This document shows positions 1 to 8,788 of a DNA stretch of 64,000 nt, in pieces (within the stretch, counting starts at the first letter, position 1; the number at the start of each line of letters is the position of its first letter). The stretch covers positions 1 to 64,000 of the forward strand of contig CALJKV010000022.1 in NCBI GenBank assembly GCA_937974245.1, read 5' to 3'. The DNA is from an uncultured Chloroflexota bacterium. GTDB lineage: Bacteria > Chloroflexota > Anaerolineae > Aggregatilineales > Phototrophicaceae. The notes beneath the pieces are model-generated. The model was not told the DNA's origin and ran no database searches. It saw only the letters and a list, made by a program, of their open reading frames with translations. Position numbers and translations under genes: made by a program.

Positions 1-75
1 GTCACCTTAAGTGTGCGTCTTCTTCATGACGATTTCAACTTGCACCACTGGTTATTAGTGTGTCAATCAGGAGGG

Positions 76-1128
76 CTAGTTGTCGTATATGCCGCTGCTG
101 TACACATACACCGCCGCGCCAGTGTCATTTGGCACAGTGAAGTCCCATTCGGTGGCGCTCCACTCGTACAGCCAATGCGAGTCGGTGATTGAGAGGTTCA
201 CGCAACCGTGACTGTGACGGTAGCCAAAGCCGTCGTGCCAATATGTACCGTGCAGGGCGATGTCGTCGTCAAAGTACATCGTCCAGGGAACATCCTGCAA
301 ATAATAGAAGTCGGGTTGCTGATATGCGCCGCTCATCGGCGTGCGCTCGTAACGCAGATAAATGTGGAACAGCCCTTCATTGGTCCCCCAATCCTTCAGA
401 CCCGAAGAAACCAATGTCGCGAATACCGGCTTGTCGCCCTCGTAGCCAATTGCCACCTGTTCATAAAGATCAACGCCGACCCACTTCTCGGTGTCTATGT
501 CCGGCGGGCGTTCAATCGGTTCAATCTTGGCGACATCGAACTGGTGTACCCACTGGCTTTCGCCAATCTGATACCAAAGGAAGCCGTCTGCCTCGACTGA
601 ATCGTACAGATTTACGCGGGTATAGCGGGATAAGAATGGGTTATTGTCCGATTGTTCGCCGCCCGGAGTCTCAGATGGTCGTAAATGGCGCATTGTCCAG
701 GCCATCGTATAGGGCAGCGGCTCGTCAGGCAGCAGCACCCCGGCGAAACGTGAAGGCAGAACTTCGGTCAGGTTGTCAGTACGTACCCACTTGTCGGGAG
801 CGATCTGCGCCCAGCCTTCGGCCACCCCAGTATTGTAGATGGTGACATAACTGAAGCCGTCTCCAGTTGTCTCGATCAGATTTCCGTTCGGTGCGTCAAA
901 AATCTGCATTTCGCCTTCCACCGAGCGGTACGCTCGGTCATACAGCACTCTTTCTTCAATTTCCAGGGGGATGACATTCGGAAAAGGGTAGGCGGCAATC
1001 ACATCGGCGCTCACGCCCGGCGTGCAGGTGGTATTGGCGGGGCAGGCATCTTCTGCCAGAACGGGAATCCCGGCAACCAGCATGGGGATGAACAGAATCA
1101 GGGATCGTGCTTTTAGTGAAATGGTCAT
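76..1128 (-). CDS. Secreted L,D-transpeptidase (YkuD domain)
   Basis: Predicted exported peptidoglycan L,D-transpeptidase of about 350 residues. The ATG at 1128 is chosen because it opens directly onto a basic n-region and a hydrophobic signal segment ending near the Ala-Glu after LVAG; the upstream in-frame extension to 1311 is low in hydrophobicity and overlaps the GNAT gene. The C-terminal third holds the YkuD catalytic core: a His in HGTYW, then HSHGCVNL with His307 and nucleophile Cys309. The family crosslinks peptidoglycan or attaches proteins to it through a thioester on that Cys. The long middle region (about residues 60-215) looks like repeated SH3-like, cell-wall-binding modules, but this is a guess from the spaced W/Y-V-T pattern. 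It is transcribed away from nothing obvious; the GNAT gene lies 151 bp upstream on the same strand. Function confidence is high, substrate unknown. Confidence 0.85.
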   Translation of the reverse strand: MTISLKARSLILFIPMLVAGIPVLAEDACPANTTCTPGVSADVIAAYPFPNVIPLEIEERVLYDRAYRSVEGEMQIFDAPNGNLIETTGDGFSYVTIYNTGVAEGWAQIAPDKWVRTDNLTEVLPSRFAGVLLPDEPLPYTMAWTMRHLRPSETPGGEQSDNNPFLSRYTRVNLYDSVEADGFLWYQIGESQWVHQFDVAKIEPIERPPDIDTEKWVGVDLYEQVAIGYEGDKPVFATLVSSGLKDWGTNEGLFHIYLRYERTPMSGAYQQPDFYYLQDVPWTMYFDDDIALHGTYWHDGFGYRHSHGCVNLSITDSHWLYEWSATEWDFTVPNDTGAAVYVYSSGIYDN

Positions 1129-1279
1129 AGGGACTATTATCTCGCAGCGTCTCGAAAAGTCACATAAATCCAGTATGCACGAACCGCCTGCAAAACTCCA
1201 CCATGATTTCCCTACGACCGACCGTCGCTTGCGGCACGGCATCCGGGCTGCTGGGCTGGGCTGCCGCAATAATTCTCCG

Positions 1280-1801
1280 CTACCGGTATCGTTCTGGCAT
1301 CGGCTTTTCATCTACATAGTGAACCGTGAAGCCGCGTTTGATATAGTTTGCCAGCGCGTGCGGGGCATCCAGGTTGCAGGTATGCAACCATACTCGTTCC
1401 CCACCCATCGCCCAGGCGCGTTCAATGCCGCAGCTTAACAGGTGTTTGCCCAGGCCGCGCCCCAGGTAGGCCGGGAACAGGCCGAAATAGGCAATTTCCA
1501 CCGCGTTATCTGCCAGAACCAGTTCCACGTACCCGGCGGGTGCGCTATCCACATATAGTACATGCACTTCACGCCCTGGTTCGGCCAGCGCAGCCGCTAG
1601 TTCAGAGTCGCTCAACAACAGCCTATCCCGCCAGCGCCAGGCTTCCCCCACCCCATGATATAGGGTGCGGTAGAGGGTGACATCCGGCATTTTTGCCCGA
1701 TACACCTGCACCGCCGGTGCGTTGGAAAATGCCGGACGGAACTGCGCTGGGGCAGTCATTTCCAGGTAAGTCGTGACCAGTGTTTCGGGGGTTTTATCCA
1801 T
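1280..1801 (-). CDS. GNAT family N-acetyltransferase
   Basis: A 173-residue single-domain GNAT. The acetyl-CoA binding motif A is visible as LFPAYLGRGLGKHLL, followed by a short helix and a C-terminal strand (NYIKRGFTVHYV). The N-terminal part (residues 1-60) precedes beta strands containing REVHVLYVDSAPAGYVEL. Acceptor substrate cannot be read from the sequence. Its ATG overlaps the stop of the upstream S9 peptidase gene by one base (TAATG on the minus strand), so the two are very likely co-transcribed and translationally coupled. This suggests a peptide or amine substrate related to peptidase products, which is inference only. Confidence 0.8.
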   Translation of the reverse strand: MDKTPETLVTTYLEMTAPAQFRPAFSNAPAVQVYRAKMPDVTLYRTLYHGVGEAWRWRDRLLLSDSELAAALAEPGREVHVLYVDSAPAGYVELVLADNAVEIAYFGLFPAYLGRGLGKHLLSCGIERAWAMGGERVWLHTCNLDAPHALANYIKRGFTVHYVDEKPMPERYR

Positions 1802-4137
1802 TACGCCTCAAAATCACTTATTTCACGGTGTTCAATACGCACATTTCCGGTAATTCCGGCGGCTACCTGCAAGCAGGCCAGGTAGAAATACAGATTGGCA
1901 TCTTTATCCAGCGGGCCGGTGTAGAAGACGATTTCCTTTAGACCTTGCACCTTGAACTGCTCAGCAACCCGCCCAGCAAGGCCGGAGACTTCCTCTGGTT
2001 TAAGGAGGTGATCGTACCAGGGAATCGGGCTATCCGCTCCCAGCAGGCCGAACTCCCCGGAAAGGATGCGAAAATCGGCATCATCCCGCCGGGACCAGTG
2101 GAAAACATCCTGAATACGCTCGGAAACATAGCGTTCTAGAGCCGGTAGATCGTCTTTGTCATCGCGTTTTTGGGCGGAACAGGGGGTGACATAACACACC
2201 TTTGCCGAGGGTGCTTCTGCCGCTTCCTCCCATATCCACTGGTTGAACCAGATATAATTTTCATGCATGACCTGGCGAGCCAGGCGAGGTTTGATGATCC
2301 CATGCGGCATTCCTTTGTAGACCACCAGTTTCGTCTCCACACCCATATCCTGCAGACCCTGATACAGTTCGTAGGCATTAGGAAGTGGCACGCGCCTATC
2401 ATTCTCGCCATGTTGGATAAGGGTGGGGGTCTTCGCGTTTTTGATATAATTCATGGGTGAAGTTCGGGCGTAAACGTCAGGGTCATCCCAGGGAGTGGCT
2501 TCCAGGTATTCGCGGGTGAAGGGGTGAATATCGGTGTTGACGTAATAGGTCACCCAGTTTGAGATGCCCGCCCCCACAGAGACTGCCTTAAAGCGGTCAC
2601 TGTAGGTCGTGATGAAGGCTGATATATACCCACCCTGACTCCAGCCCATCGCACCGACCCGTTCTGCGTTGACAATACCCTGCGCGATCAAGGCATCCAC
2701 GCCAGAAATCACGTCTTCATAATCGCCCATCCCCAGGTTACGCACATTGAGCGCACGGAAGTTACGGCCATAGCCGGCGCTCCCCCGATAGTTCGGCTGT
2801 AAAATAAGTGCGCCTTTGGCCGCCCAGGGGTGGGTTGGGTAGTAGTAGCGTTCAACGAAATCCAGGCGGGTTGGTGATGATGTGCCAGTCGGCCCGCCAT
2901 GAATCACCACCAGTAACGGATATTGCTTATCCGGGTCGAAATTGGCGGGTTTAGTCAGCACACCCTCAATCGTAGTGCCGTCCCCGCTCTGCCACTCGAT
3001 TACCTCGTAATTGCCAAGCTGCCAATCCGCTACTCTGCTGTTGAAATTGGTCACTCGTCTGACTGTGCCAGCATTTGTGGTAATCAATACAACTTCAGCA
3101 ATGTGATCGGCGTCGGCTGCCACGCCAGCGGCAAGAGAATAGTCATGTGCAAAAGTATACGATCCGCACTGCCACCCGGTCTTTTCGGGCGTGACCTGAC
3201 GTATTGTGTTGTGTTCAGGATCGAGCAGAAAGAGATGTGTCTGAGTGCGCTGTCCGGCTACGAAGAATATGCCCTCTTTTCCCCAGGCCAGCGGCCAGGG
3301 GTCTTCATCAAATGATGCTGCCAGCGAATACATGTCGCCACCATTGACCGGCAGCACCCAGATTTCCTGGTTATCATAGTAGGGCTTTGCTCCCCGGCGA
3401 GTAAATGCAATGTGTTTACCATCCGGTGACCAATACGGCGATGCGCACCCCTCAGGCGAGACGGGTGTAACGCGTAGCGTGGCGATATCCAGGCAGTACA
3501 GACGTGACAGAGTGAAATCACGAAAATCAGGTGTAGGCCAGGCTTCAAATACGAGCTGGCGGCTCTCAGGATGCCAGTCAAAACGTGTGACGTGAATATC
3601 ATCCCCGGCGGTCAGGCGGCGCACTTTCTTGCCATCCAATTCCAACAGCCACAGGTGAGCGCGGTGGTAGTCATCATCTTCAATGGCGTAATCCCCATAC
3701 TGCTCAACCCGTTTTTTGTCGGCGGTGCTTTCCGGCGATTGGGCGATAAAGGCGATCATCTTGCTATCGGGCGACCAGGCAATGCTCTGGGCGTCAGTTT
3801 CCAATTCGGCCAATCTCTCGGCCTCACCTCCATCGAGTGATAGACGATAGACTTGTGTTACTTTGTCATCGCTCCGCTTTGAGAGAAACGCCAACCACTG
3901 ACCATCGGGCGACCAGCGGGGCGTGCTGCTTGACTGGGGCGCAAACGTTAATTGGCGCGGTTTGCTGCCTTCCGCTGTCCCCACCAACCAGAGCTGCATG
4001 ATGTAAGCGTTTTCCTTCCAGTCCGGTGTGCGGATAGTGTAGGCAACATAATCACCACCGGGTGCGATCTGAGCGTCCAGCGGCAGAGGCAGCTCGATCA
4101 ATTCATCAATCGTAGGGATGTGGGATTCTTCTGTCAT
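1801..4137 (-). CDS. S9 family prolyl-oligopeptidase-type serine peptidase with C-terminal DUF6884-like domain
   Basis: A 778-residue protein, cytoplasmic by lack of signal peptide. The start at 4137 (MTEESHIPT) is preferred over an upstream in-frame ATG because the family begins here and upstream sequence is the divergent promoter region. Residues about 20-390 form a TolB-like beta-propeller with repeated W-SPDG-.-A/I motifs. Residues about 400-640 are the alpha/beta-hydrolase domain with Ser500 in GWSQGG, Asp580 in ENDRRVP and His612 in MPHG, a complete catalytic triad of acylaminoacyl-peptidase/DPP-like enzymes. Residues about 648-778 are an extra domain starting CYVTPCSAQK and containing RILSGEFGLL and PWYD, which resemble the DUF6884/YaaA-like group; such fusions are unusual. 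It is coupled to the GNAT downstream. Peptidase identity is strong; the role of the tail is unknown. Confidence 0.85.
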   Translation of the reverse strand: MTEESHIPTIDELIELPLPLDAQIAPGGDYVAYTIRTPDWKENAYIMQLWLVGTAEGSKPRQLTFAPQSSSTPRWSPDGQWLAFLSKRSDDKVTQVYRLSLDGGEAERLAELETDAQSIAWSPDSKMIAFIAQSPESTADKKRVEQYGDYAIEDDDYHRAHLWLLELDGKKVRRLTAGDDIHVTRFDWHPESRQLVFEAWPTPDFRDFTLSRLYCLDIATLRVTPVSPEGCASPYWSPDGKHIAFTRRGAKPYYDNQEIWVLPVNGGDMYSLAASFDEDPWPLAWGKEGIFFVAGQRTQTHLFLLDPEHNTIRQVTPEKTGWQCGSYTFAHDYSLAAGVAADADHIAEVVLITTNAGTVRRVTNFNSRVADWQLGNYEVIEWQSGDGTTIEGVLTKPANFDPDKQYPLLVVIHGGPTGTSSPTRLDFVERYYYPTHPWAAKGALILQPNYRGSAGYGRNFRALNVRNLGMGDYEDVISGVDALIAQGIVNAERVGAMGWSQGGYISAFITTYSDRFKAVSVGAGISNWVTYYVNTDIHPFTREYLEATPWDDPDVYARTSPMNYIKNAKTPTLIQHGENDRRVPLPNAYELYQGLQDMGVETKLVVYKGMPHGIIKPRLARQVMHENYIWFNQWIWEEAAEAPSAKVCYVTPCSAQKRDDKDDLPALERYVSERIQDVFHWSRRDDADFRILSGEFGLLGADSPIPWYDHLLKPEEVSGLAGRVAEQFKVQGLKEIVFYTGPLDKDANLYFYLACLQVAAGITGNVRIEHREISDFEA

Positions 4138-4239
4138 GTGAACCAGTCTCCAGTCACGGCAGATAACGCGAATTGTACCGGCTAAGGTATGACGAAAGCA
4201 AAAATCCATTCCCGGCATTCCCAAGCGGTGCGCCTGGGG

Positions 4240-4245
4240 TACAAT
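4240..4245 (+). promoter_or_regulatory. Candidate -10 element (TACAAT) for the phosphotransferase gene
   Basis: TACAAT sits 31 bases upstream of the GTG start at 4276, at a sensible distance for a -10 box. The upstream -35 match is poor, so this is a weak call. Confidence 0.25.
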
Positions 4246-4275
4246 GGCGGGGCGCAATTGAGAGAAGGACTCTCG

Positions 4276-5286
4276 GTGGACGAATATCGCACTCTGGATG
4301 ATGGGTCACGCTTGGCGCGGCTTGAAGATGGGGCCAGGCGTGCATTGATGGCTTATGGACTGGACTCTGCCAGACTGATACCCTTGAACCTGGAGAATAA
4401 CGCCGTTTTCCGGGTGGTGGTGGGCAGCGAACAGTATGTGCTGCGGATACACCGGCCTGGTTACAAGTCCCTGGCGTGGATTCAGTCAGAATTGACGTGG
4501 TTAGCGGCGCTCTGGCACAATACTGGCCTGAGTGTGCCGCAGCCACTCCCCGCGCAGGACAGTTCATGGGTAGTATTGGCTACGCTGCCCGGTTCAGATG
4601 TGCCTCTGGCCTGTGTGCTGTTCCGTTGGATGTCCGGGGATTTGCGGCACCCCAATACGATCACGCTGGATGAAACACAGTTAGCTGGGTCATTCCTGGC
4701 ACATCTGCACAATTACTCCCAGATGTATACTCCACCGCAGGGATTCATCCGCCCGCGCCTGGATTGGGATGGGCTGTTTGGGGCGAGCTCGGTCTACAAT
4801 CCGGGGGTAGGTGCAACACTCTTCACCGAATCGCAGATTTATATATTCGGGGCAGTGACCGAGATTGTGCGCCGGACAATGTCCGAACTGGGCGAAACGC
4901 CGGAGACATTCGGTCTGATTCACGCGGACTTTTTGGTGAAAAATATGCTCTTTTGCGATGGTCGGGTGTGCGCCCTGGACTTCGACGAATGCGGCTGGGG
5001 TTATTACCTATATGACCTGACCCCGGCGCTGTGGCAGTTCAAAGATGAGCCACATTATGTCGAATTGCGGGCGGCGTACTGGGCGGGCTATACGCAGGTC
5101 AGGCCGTTGACGGAAGACAACCAGGAACCATTAGAGGTGCTGCTGGCGGCACGTCACCTGGCGTCTATCCGGTGGATTGCTGGAAACCGCGACAACCCGG
5201 CTATCCGTGAGCGTGCGGCAGGTATCATCGCGGCACGGGCGGAACTATTGCGCCGTTTCCTGGATACCGGGCGGTTGGTGGGGTAG
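4276..5286 (+). CDS. Aminoglycoside-phosphotransferase-fold kinase (APH/ChoK family)
   Basis: 336 residues if started at the GTG at 4276, which is preceded by GAGAAGGA at about 7 bases; an in-frame ATG at 4189 lacks such a site and would run into the divergent promoter. The kinase-like fold is clear: a substrate/ATP segment with NAVFRVV and YVLRIHRPGY (the Lys/Arg strand), the Brenner-type catalytic loop LIHADFLVKNML (Asp in HAD, Asn in KN), and the metal-binding ALDFDECG. In this family the phosphate acceptor is a small molecule such as an aminoglycoside, choline, homoserine or a sugar; none can be assigned here. The next gene follows closely on the same strand, which suggests an operon. Confidence 0.8.
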   Translation: MDEYRTLDDGSRLARLEDGARRALMAYGLDSARLIPLNLENNAVFRVVVGSEQYVLRIHRPGYKSLAWIQSELTWLAALWHNTGLSVPQPLPAQDSSWVVLATLPGSDVPLACVLFRWMSGDLRHPNTITLDETQLAGSFLAHLHNYSQMYTPPQGFIRPRLDWDGLFGASSVYNPGVGATLFTESQIYIFGAVTEIVRRTMSELGETPETFGLIHADFLVKNMLFCDGRVCALDFDECGWGYYLYDLTPALWQFKDEPHYVELRAAYWAGYTQVRPLTEDNQEPLEVLLAARHLASIRWIAGNRDNPAIRERAAGIIAARAELLRRFLDTGRLVG

Positions 5287-5312
5287 TGGGGATTAGGTAT
5301 CATGAAAGAAGG

Positions 5313-5933
5313 ATGCCGGTGAAAGCAAGACGATTCTGGATGATTATTCTGGCTCTGGTGTTTGTCGCTGTGCTGACGCTGACCGCTGCCGGGCTGCTGG
5401 CACCGGCAGTTTCGACGGTGATGGAACAGGCCTGTCTGACCGTGCAGGCAGGTGATGACTGTATCCGCTTCCCGGCGGTATCGGGGTTGTCGCTTTCCGG
5501 CTTAGAACTTATGCTCCCTGATGATCTCCAAGGGGATTACGCCCTGCTGTTGGTGCCGTTTGATGATGACCAGCAGGTTTTAGCCGGGACATGGTTGGAG
5601 CCGGCGCAGATATTGGCCGAACAATATCCCAGCCTAACGTATTACAATGCGGCGGTTCTGCCCGATCTCGCCCCAGCGGTGCGTGTGGTCGTTCGGGTGG
5701 GGATGAATGCGCTCATTACTGATGCCCACCTGCGCGACGTTACGATTACCCTGTTTCTTGCAGACCGGGATGCACTTCTTACGGCACTGGATATTCCCAG
5801 CGCTGACGTAATTCAAATTTTCCTGCTCAATGGCGAGGGTGAAGTCCTCTGGCGAAACAGCGGGGAATATACCCCGGAAAAGGGGAAGAGTCTGGTGGCC
5901 CTGTTAAGCCGGGTGCTTGCAGAGACCAGTTAG
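5313..5933 (+). CDS. Membrane-anchored protein with ATP10/thioredoxin-like features
   Basis: About 206 residues. The start is ambiguous: ATG at 5313 abuts the AGAAGG ribosome site, so the GTG at 5319, six bases past that site, may be the true start. A single N-terminal membrane segment (roughly residues 8-30) anchors an extracytoplasmic domain. This domain shows the order expected for the ATP10-like thioredoxin fold: LLLVPFDDDQQ, TWLEPAQ, a YYN motif, GMNALITDAHLR, a TLFLADRD strand, and a closing strand with IFLLNGEGEVLWRNSGE. Family recognition is by pattern only and no Cys pair is present, so a chaperone or redox-independent role is more likely than oxidoreductase activity. It lies in a likely operon with the phosphotransferase and a mini membrane protein. 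Confidence 0.6.
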   Translation: MPVKARRFWMIILALVFVAVLTLTAAGLLAPAVSTVMEQACLTVQAGDDCIRFPAVSGLSLSGLELMLPDDLQGDYALLLVPFDDDQQVLAGTWLEPAQILAEQYPSLTYYNAAVLPDLAPAVRVVVRVGMNALITDAHLRDVTITLFLADRDALLTALDIPSADVIQIFLLNGEGEVLWRNSGEYTPEKGKSLVALLSRVLAETS

Positions 5934-5960
5934 TGATGAGAACCAAAGAAGGATGACAGC

Positions 5961-6146
5961 ATGTTTAAACGTAATTTGAGCGAGAATGCGCGGCTGCAAC
6001 TCTGGGGTTGGGTGCTTTTTGTTCTGTGTGCAGGCTTGTATCTGGCAGCAAACATCGAAGCGAAAAGCACGCTGGGGATTATTGGCAGTGTCGTGTTTCT
6101 CGTGGCGTGTTTCGTGTTTATGATTCCCCTCCTGCGAAGCCAATAG
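5961..6146 (+). CDS. Small two-helix membrane protein, unknown function
   Basis: A 61-residue protein with a good ribosome binding site (AGAAGGA, about 8 bases before ATG). It has a short basic N-terminus, then two hydrophobic helices (about residues 13-31 and 38-57) separated by a short polar turn with EAKST, giving a helical hairpin. No family was recognised. It follows the ATP10-like gene by 27 bp and converges with the ABC permease gene at 6199. Confidence 0.65.
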   Translation: MFKRNLSENARLQLWGWVLFVLCAGLYLAANIEAKSTLGIIGSVVFLVACFVFMIPLLRSQ

Positions 6147-6198
6147 CCTTAGGAATGATTGTAGAGCGCGTGAAACAGACAGTCCAGTCGCTGACTGC

Positions 6199-7047
6199 TT
6201 ATACACCGAGGTCGCGCTGCTGAAAGCGCCATATTGCCCCGGCCAGCAGGACCACAGTCGCCGCCAACAGAATGCCGATGTTCTCCCAGTTAAAACCGTA
6301 TTGTATCACGCCGGCAGGGTCATAATAGTGATAGAAGGATAGGACGGTTAAGGTGCGGGCCAGGGAGGTCTGGTTTGCCATGCCTCCCATTAGTTCGGCG
6401 AAGAAACTGCCCACAATGATTGAACCGCTCAACCGGGTAACGGTAGACCGGGCACGAAATATACTCGCCGCGAATACGGTGAAACCCAGCACGAACAGCG
6501 CCGATGGTAGCATATTCAGGACGCTTTCGGCAATCCGCCCGGTATCAATCACCAGTGCATCCGTCAGAAGTTCACCGGCCCACAGTCCGACAAACGATAG
6601 CAGAATCATCCCGGTAATGATGATGGCAAACGCTGCCGTTTTTTCGACAATCACGCGCCAGCGGGGCAGGGGCAAAGATAGCAGGATTTCCAGTGTGCCG
6701 GATTCTTCCTCGTTGACGGTTACATTCAGCCCGGCGATCACGGCATACACAGCGTACATCAGCACGATCCAGCTAAAGAACTCACCGGAGAGATACCCTT
6801 CCGGCGTAGCGGCGAACGCCGTATCTTCCCCCAGGAATGCCTGGTAAAACTGCGGTGGCAGCATTTCGATGATTTTCTGGTAGGCTTCCAGGAAACCGGA
6901 ATAGGGGAGTAGGCTGATGGTGAAAAAGCCCATCGCGCCACAGCCGAGTCCCCAATAAAGAATCTGCTTCCAGTTCTGCCGCAGCGTTTCGGCAAAAACC
7001 GTAGCGAAGGGCGCCCGGTTGACCGTTGTTAGATGCGTAGCTGGCAT
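6199..7047 (-). CDS. ABC-2 type transporter permease (third paralogue)
   Basis: 282 residues with about six hydrophobic helices. It is clearly paralogous to the two permeases upstream: the same start pattern (ETLRQNWKQILYWGLG), a central SGTLEILLSLPLPRWRVIVEK block, a LNMLPSALF block, and a C-terminal YHYYDPAGVIQYG...ENIGILL region ending in RRDLGV-like residues. The central Glu/Asp-rich 'NEEESGT' followed by LPLPR is the typical cytosolic coupling helix of ABC-2 permeases. It probably works with the ATPase at 8785-9711. Unlike the others it is separated by a 112-bp gap containing a hairpin with a minus-strand T tract, so its level may differ. Confidence 0.85.
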   Translation of the reverse strand: MPATHLTTVNRAPFATVFAETLRQNWKQILYWGLGCGAMGFFTISLLPYSGFLEAYQKIIEMLPPQFYQAFLGEDTAFAATPEGYLSGEFFSWIVLMYAVYAVIAGLNVTVNEEESGTLEILLSLPLPRWRVIVEKTAAFAIIITGMILLSFVGLWAGELLTDALVIDTGRIAESVLNMLPSALFVLGFTVFAASIFRARSTVTRLSGSIIVGSFFAELMGGMANQTSLARTLTVLSFYHYYDPAGVIQYGFNWENIGILLAATVVLLAGAIWRFQQRDLGV

Positions 7048-7100
7048 AACTTACTCTCATGCAGTGTTGAACAGTCCTTTTTATTGTAGACCCGTCAAAC

Positions 7101-7134
7101 AAAAAGAATGCCACCTGTTAGAGGTGACATTCTT
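7101..7134 (-). terminator. Intrinsic terminator between ABC permeases
   Basis: Arms AAGAATG-C-CACCT (7104-7116) and AGGTG-A-CATTCTT (7122-7134) pair with one mismatch around a short loop. Read on the minus strand, the hairpin is followed by a T-rich run (complement of the A run at 7101-7105 and beyond). It sits directly after the stop of the 7160-7969 permease and before the third permease. Confidence 0.7.
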
Positions 7135-7159
7135 CGTGGTTACGTGCCGAACCGGGCGT

Positions 7160-7969
7160 TTAGATGCCGACGTCCCGCCGCTGGAAGAAATACAGCGATG
7201 TGCCCAGCAGAACAACAGTAATAGCCAGCAGCAGGGCCACATTGCCCCACACGATGCCATTCTTCATCACACTCGTGCTGTCATAGTAGTTGAAGAACGA
7301 AATCCACTTGACGTTTTCTGCAAATGATCCCGTTGCCATATCCCCGAGGGTATCCAGCATGAAACTGCCCATGACAAAGGCCGCCGTGATGCCGATTGCC
7401 AGTTTTTTGCCGCGGATAACGGCCCCCATCAGGATGGTAAACGCCAGGATGAGCAGCATACTGGGCAGGATATTAAGACTGGTGACTGCCAACCGTCCAA
7501 TATTGAGTTCAAATGGCGCGATTTGCGCACCGACCCACAGTCCGGCGAAGATCAGGGTGATAATCACCAACAGCGTGACGGTATAGGCCAGGAACTTTTC
7601 GATCAACACCTGTCCACGCGGCACAGGCAAACTCAACAACATGTCCATTGTGCCGTTATCTTCCTCAAACAGGGTTACGCGCAGCCCGACAAGAATTGGA
7701 TATACCGCGAGCATAGTGAGCATCTTGCCGAAGAACCCCACCGTGATAAAGCCTTCTGGTGTCGCCAAGAAGGAGATGTCATCCCCTACCCCTACCGCTT
7801 GCAGCAGGAACGGTGGCATCCGAGCGAAAAAGTCGGTCATTGCCTGTAAGCCAGCGGCATCCGGCACAATCACGATGATAAACAGCCCCATAAGCCCCAG
7901 ACCTACGCCCCAATATAACATCTGCGGCCAGGTCTGACGCAGAATTTCATTGAAGACAGAACCTTTCAT
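7160..7969 (-). CDS. ABC-2 type transporter permease (second paralogue)
   Basis: 269 residues, about six membrane helices. It shares with its neighbours the N-terminal LRQTWPQMLYWGVG, the cytosolic FEEDNGTMDMLLSLPVPRGQVLIEK block, a LNILPSMLL block and the terminal FFQRRDVGI. It is 12 bp downstream of the first permease and probably co-translated with it. A terminator-like hairpin follows its stop. Function is inferred as part of an ABC exporter, likely for a lipid, drug or peptide as is common for TetR-linked ABC-2 systems; the substrate cannot be determined. Confidence 0.85.
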   Translation of the reverse strand: MKGSVFNEILRQTWPQMLYWGVGLGLMGLFIIVIVPDAAGLQAMTDFFARMPPFLLQAVGVGDDISFLATPEGFITVGFFGKMLTMLAVYPILVGLRVTLFEEDNGTMDMLLSLPVPRGQVLIEKFLAYTVTLLVIITLIFAGLWVGAQIAPFELNIGRLAVTSLNILPSMLLILAFTILMGAVIRGKKLAIGITAAFVMGSFMLDTLGDMATGSFAENVKWISFFNYYDSTSVMKNGIVWGNVALLLAITVVLLGTSLYFFQRRDVGI

Positions 7970-7981
7970 GGCATGTTCTCC

Positions 7982-8788
7982 CTATAAACCCACATCCCGA
8001 CGATTGAATAACCATAGCGCCCCGGCCACCAGAATAACGGTCAGCCCCAACAGGATAATGACATTCCCGGTGTTCAACCCATTGATAACAACATCACCGC
8101 TATCATAGTAGGAGTAGAAAGACAGTTTTTGTAGCACCTGTACGATGTCATTGATGACGGCCTTGCCGATGAAATCCAGGAAGTAGCTGGCCGCGATAAT
8201 CCCGGCGACGATACCAGTAGCCACTGCTTTGCGCCGTACCAGCACGCTGACAAATATGGTCAGTGCGATCATGAATAGGATACCGGGCAGCATATTCAGG
8301 GTCGCTTCCACTAGTCGTCCCATATTCAGGTTAAGCGCCGACTGCTGGGCCCCCAGCCACATACCAGCCATCGCTATAACGATAATGAGCAGCGTGAGAA
8401 GAACATAGGCGGCGAATCTTTCCAGTACGAGTCGCCAGCGGGCCAGTGGCAGGCTCAATACGATGTCAAGAATGCCCTCGTCTTCCTCATTGGCTGTCAC
8501 GTTTAGCCCCGCAGTAACTGCGTAGACCGCCAATAGCAGTAGTCCATAGCCGAAGAAGCCGAAGCCGATGAATCCTTCCGGGGCTAACAGCGAAGCAGCA
8601 TCCGAAACACCCAGCATTTGCATCAGTACCGGGGGTAGTGCCTTAGCCATATCCGCATACTGGTTGAGTGCATCCATATCCGGGATAATCACCAGGATAT
8701 AGTAGGCCAGTAGTCCCATGCCGATGCCCCAGTACAGCGCACCCCGCCAGCTAGACTTGAGCGTATTCCAGAAGACGACACCACTCAT
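7982..8788 (-). CDS. ABC-2 type transporter permease (first paralogue)
   Basis: 268 residues with about six membrane helices. The same paralogous landmarks are present: WRGALYWGIG near the N-terminus, NEEDEGILDIVLSLPLARWRLVLER in the cytosolic loop, LNMLPGILF, and a final LFNRRDVGL. Its ATG overlaps the stop of the ATPase gene by four bases (8785-8788), so translation is coupled to the ATPase. Confidence 0.87.
   Translation of the reverse strand: MSGVVFWNTLKSSWRGALYWGIGMGLLAYYILVIIPDMDALNQYADMAKALPPVLMQMLGVSDAASLLAPEGFIGFGFFGYGLLLLAVYAVTAGLNVTANEEDEGILDIVLSLPLARWRLVLERFAAYVLLTLLIIVIAMAGMWLGAQQSALNLNMGRLVEATLNMLPGILFMIALTIFVSVLVRRKAVATGIVAGIIAASYFLDFIGKAVINDIVQVLQKLSFYSYYDSGDVVINGLNTGNVIILLGLTVILVAGALWLFNRRDVGL

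Noticed and set aside
4138..4257. N-terminal extension of the S9 peptidase
   Set aside because: It would overlap the divergent promoter and ribosome region of the phosphotransferase gene and adds no domain sequence.
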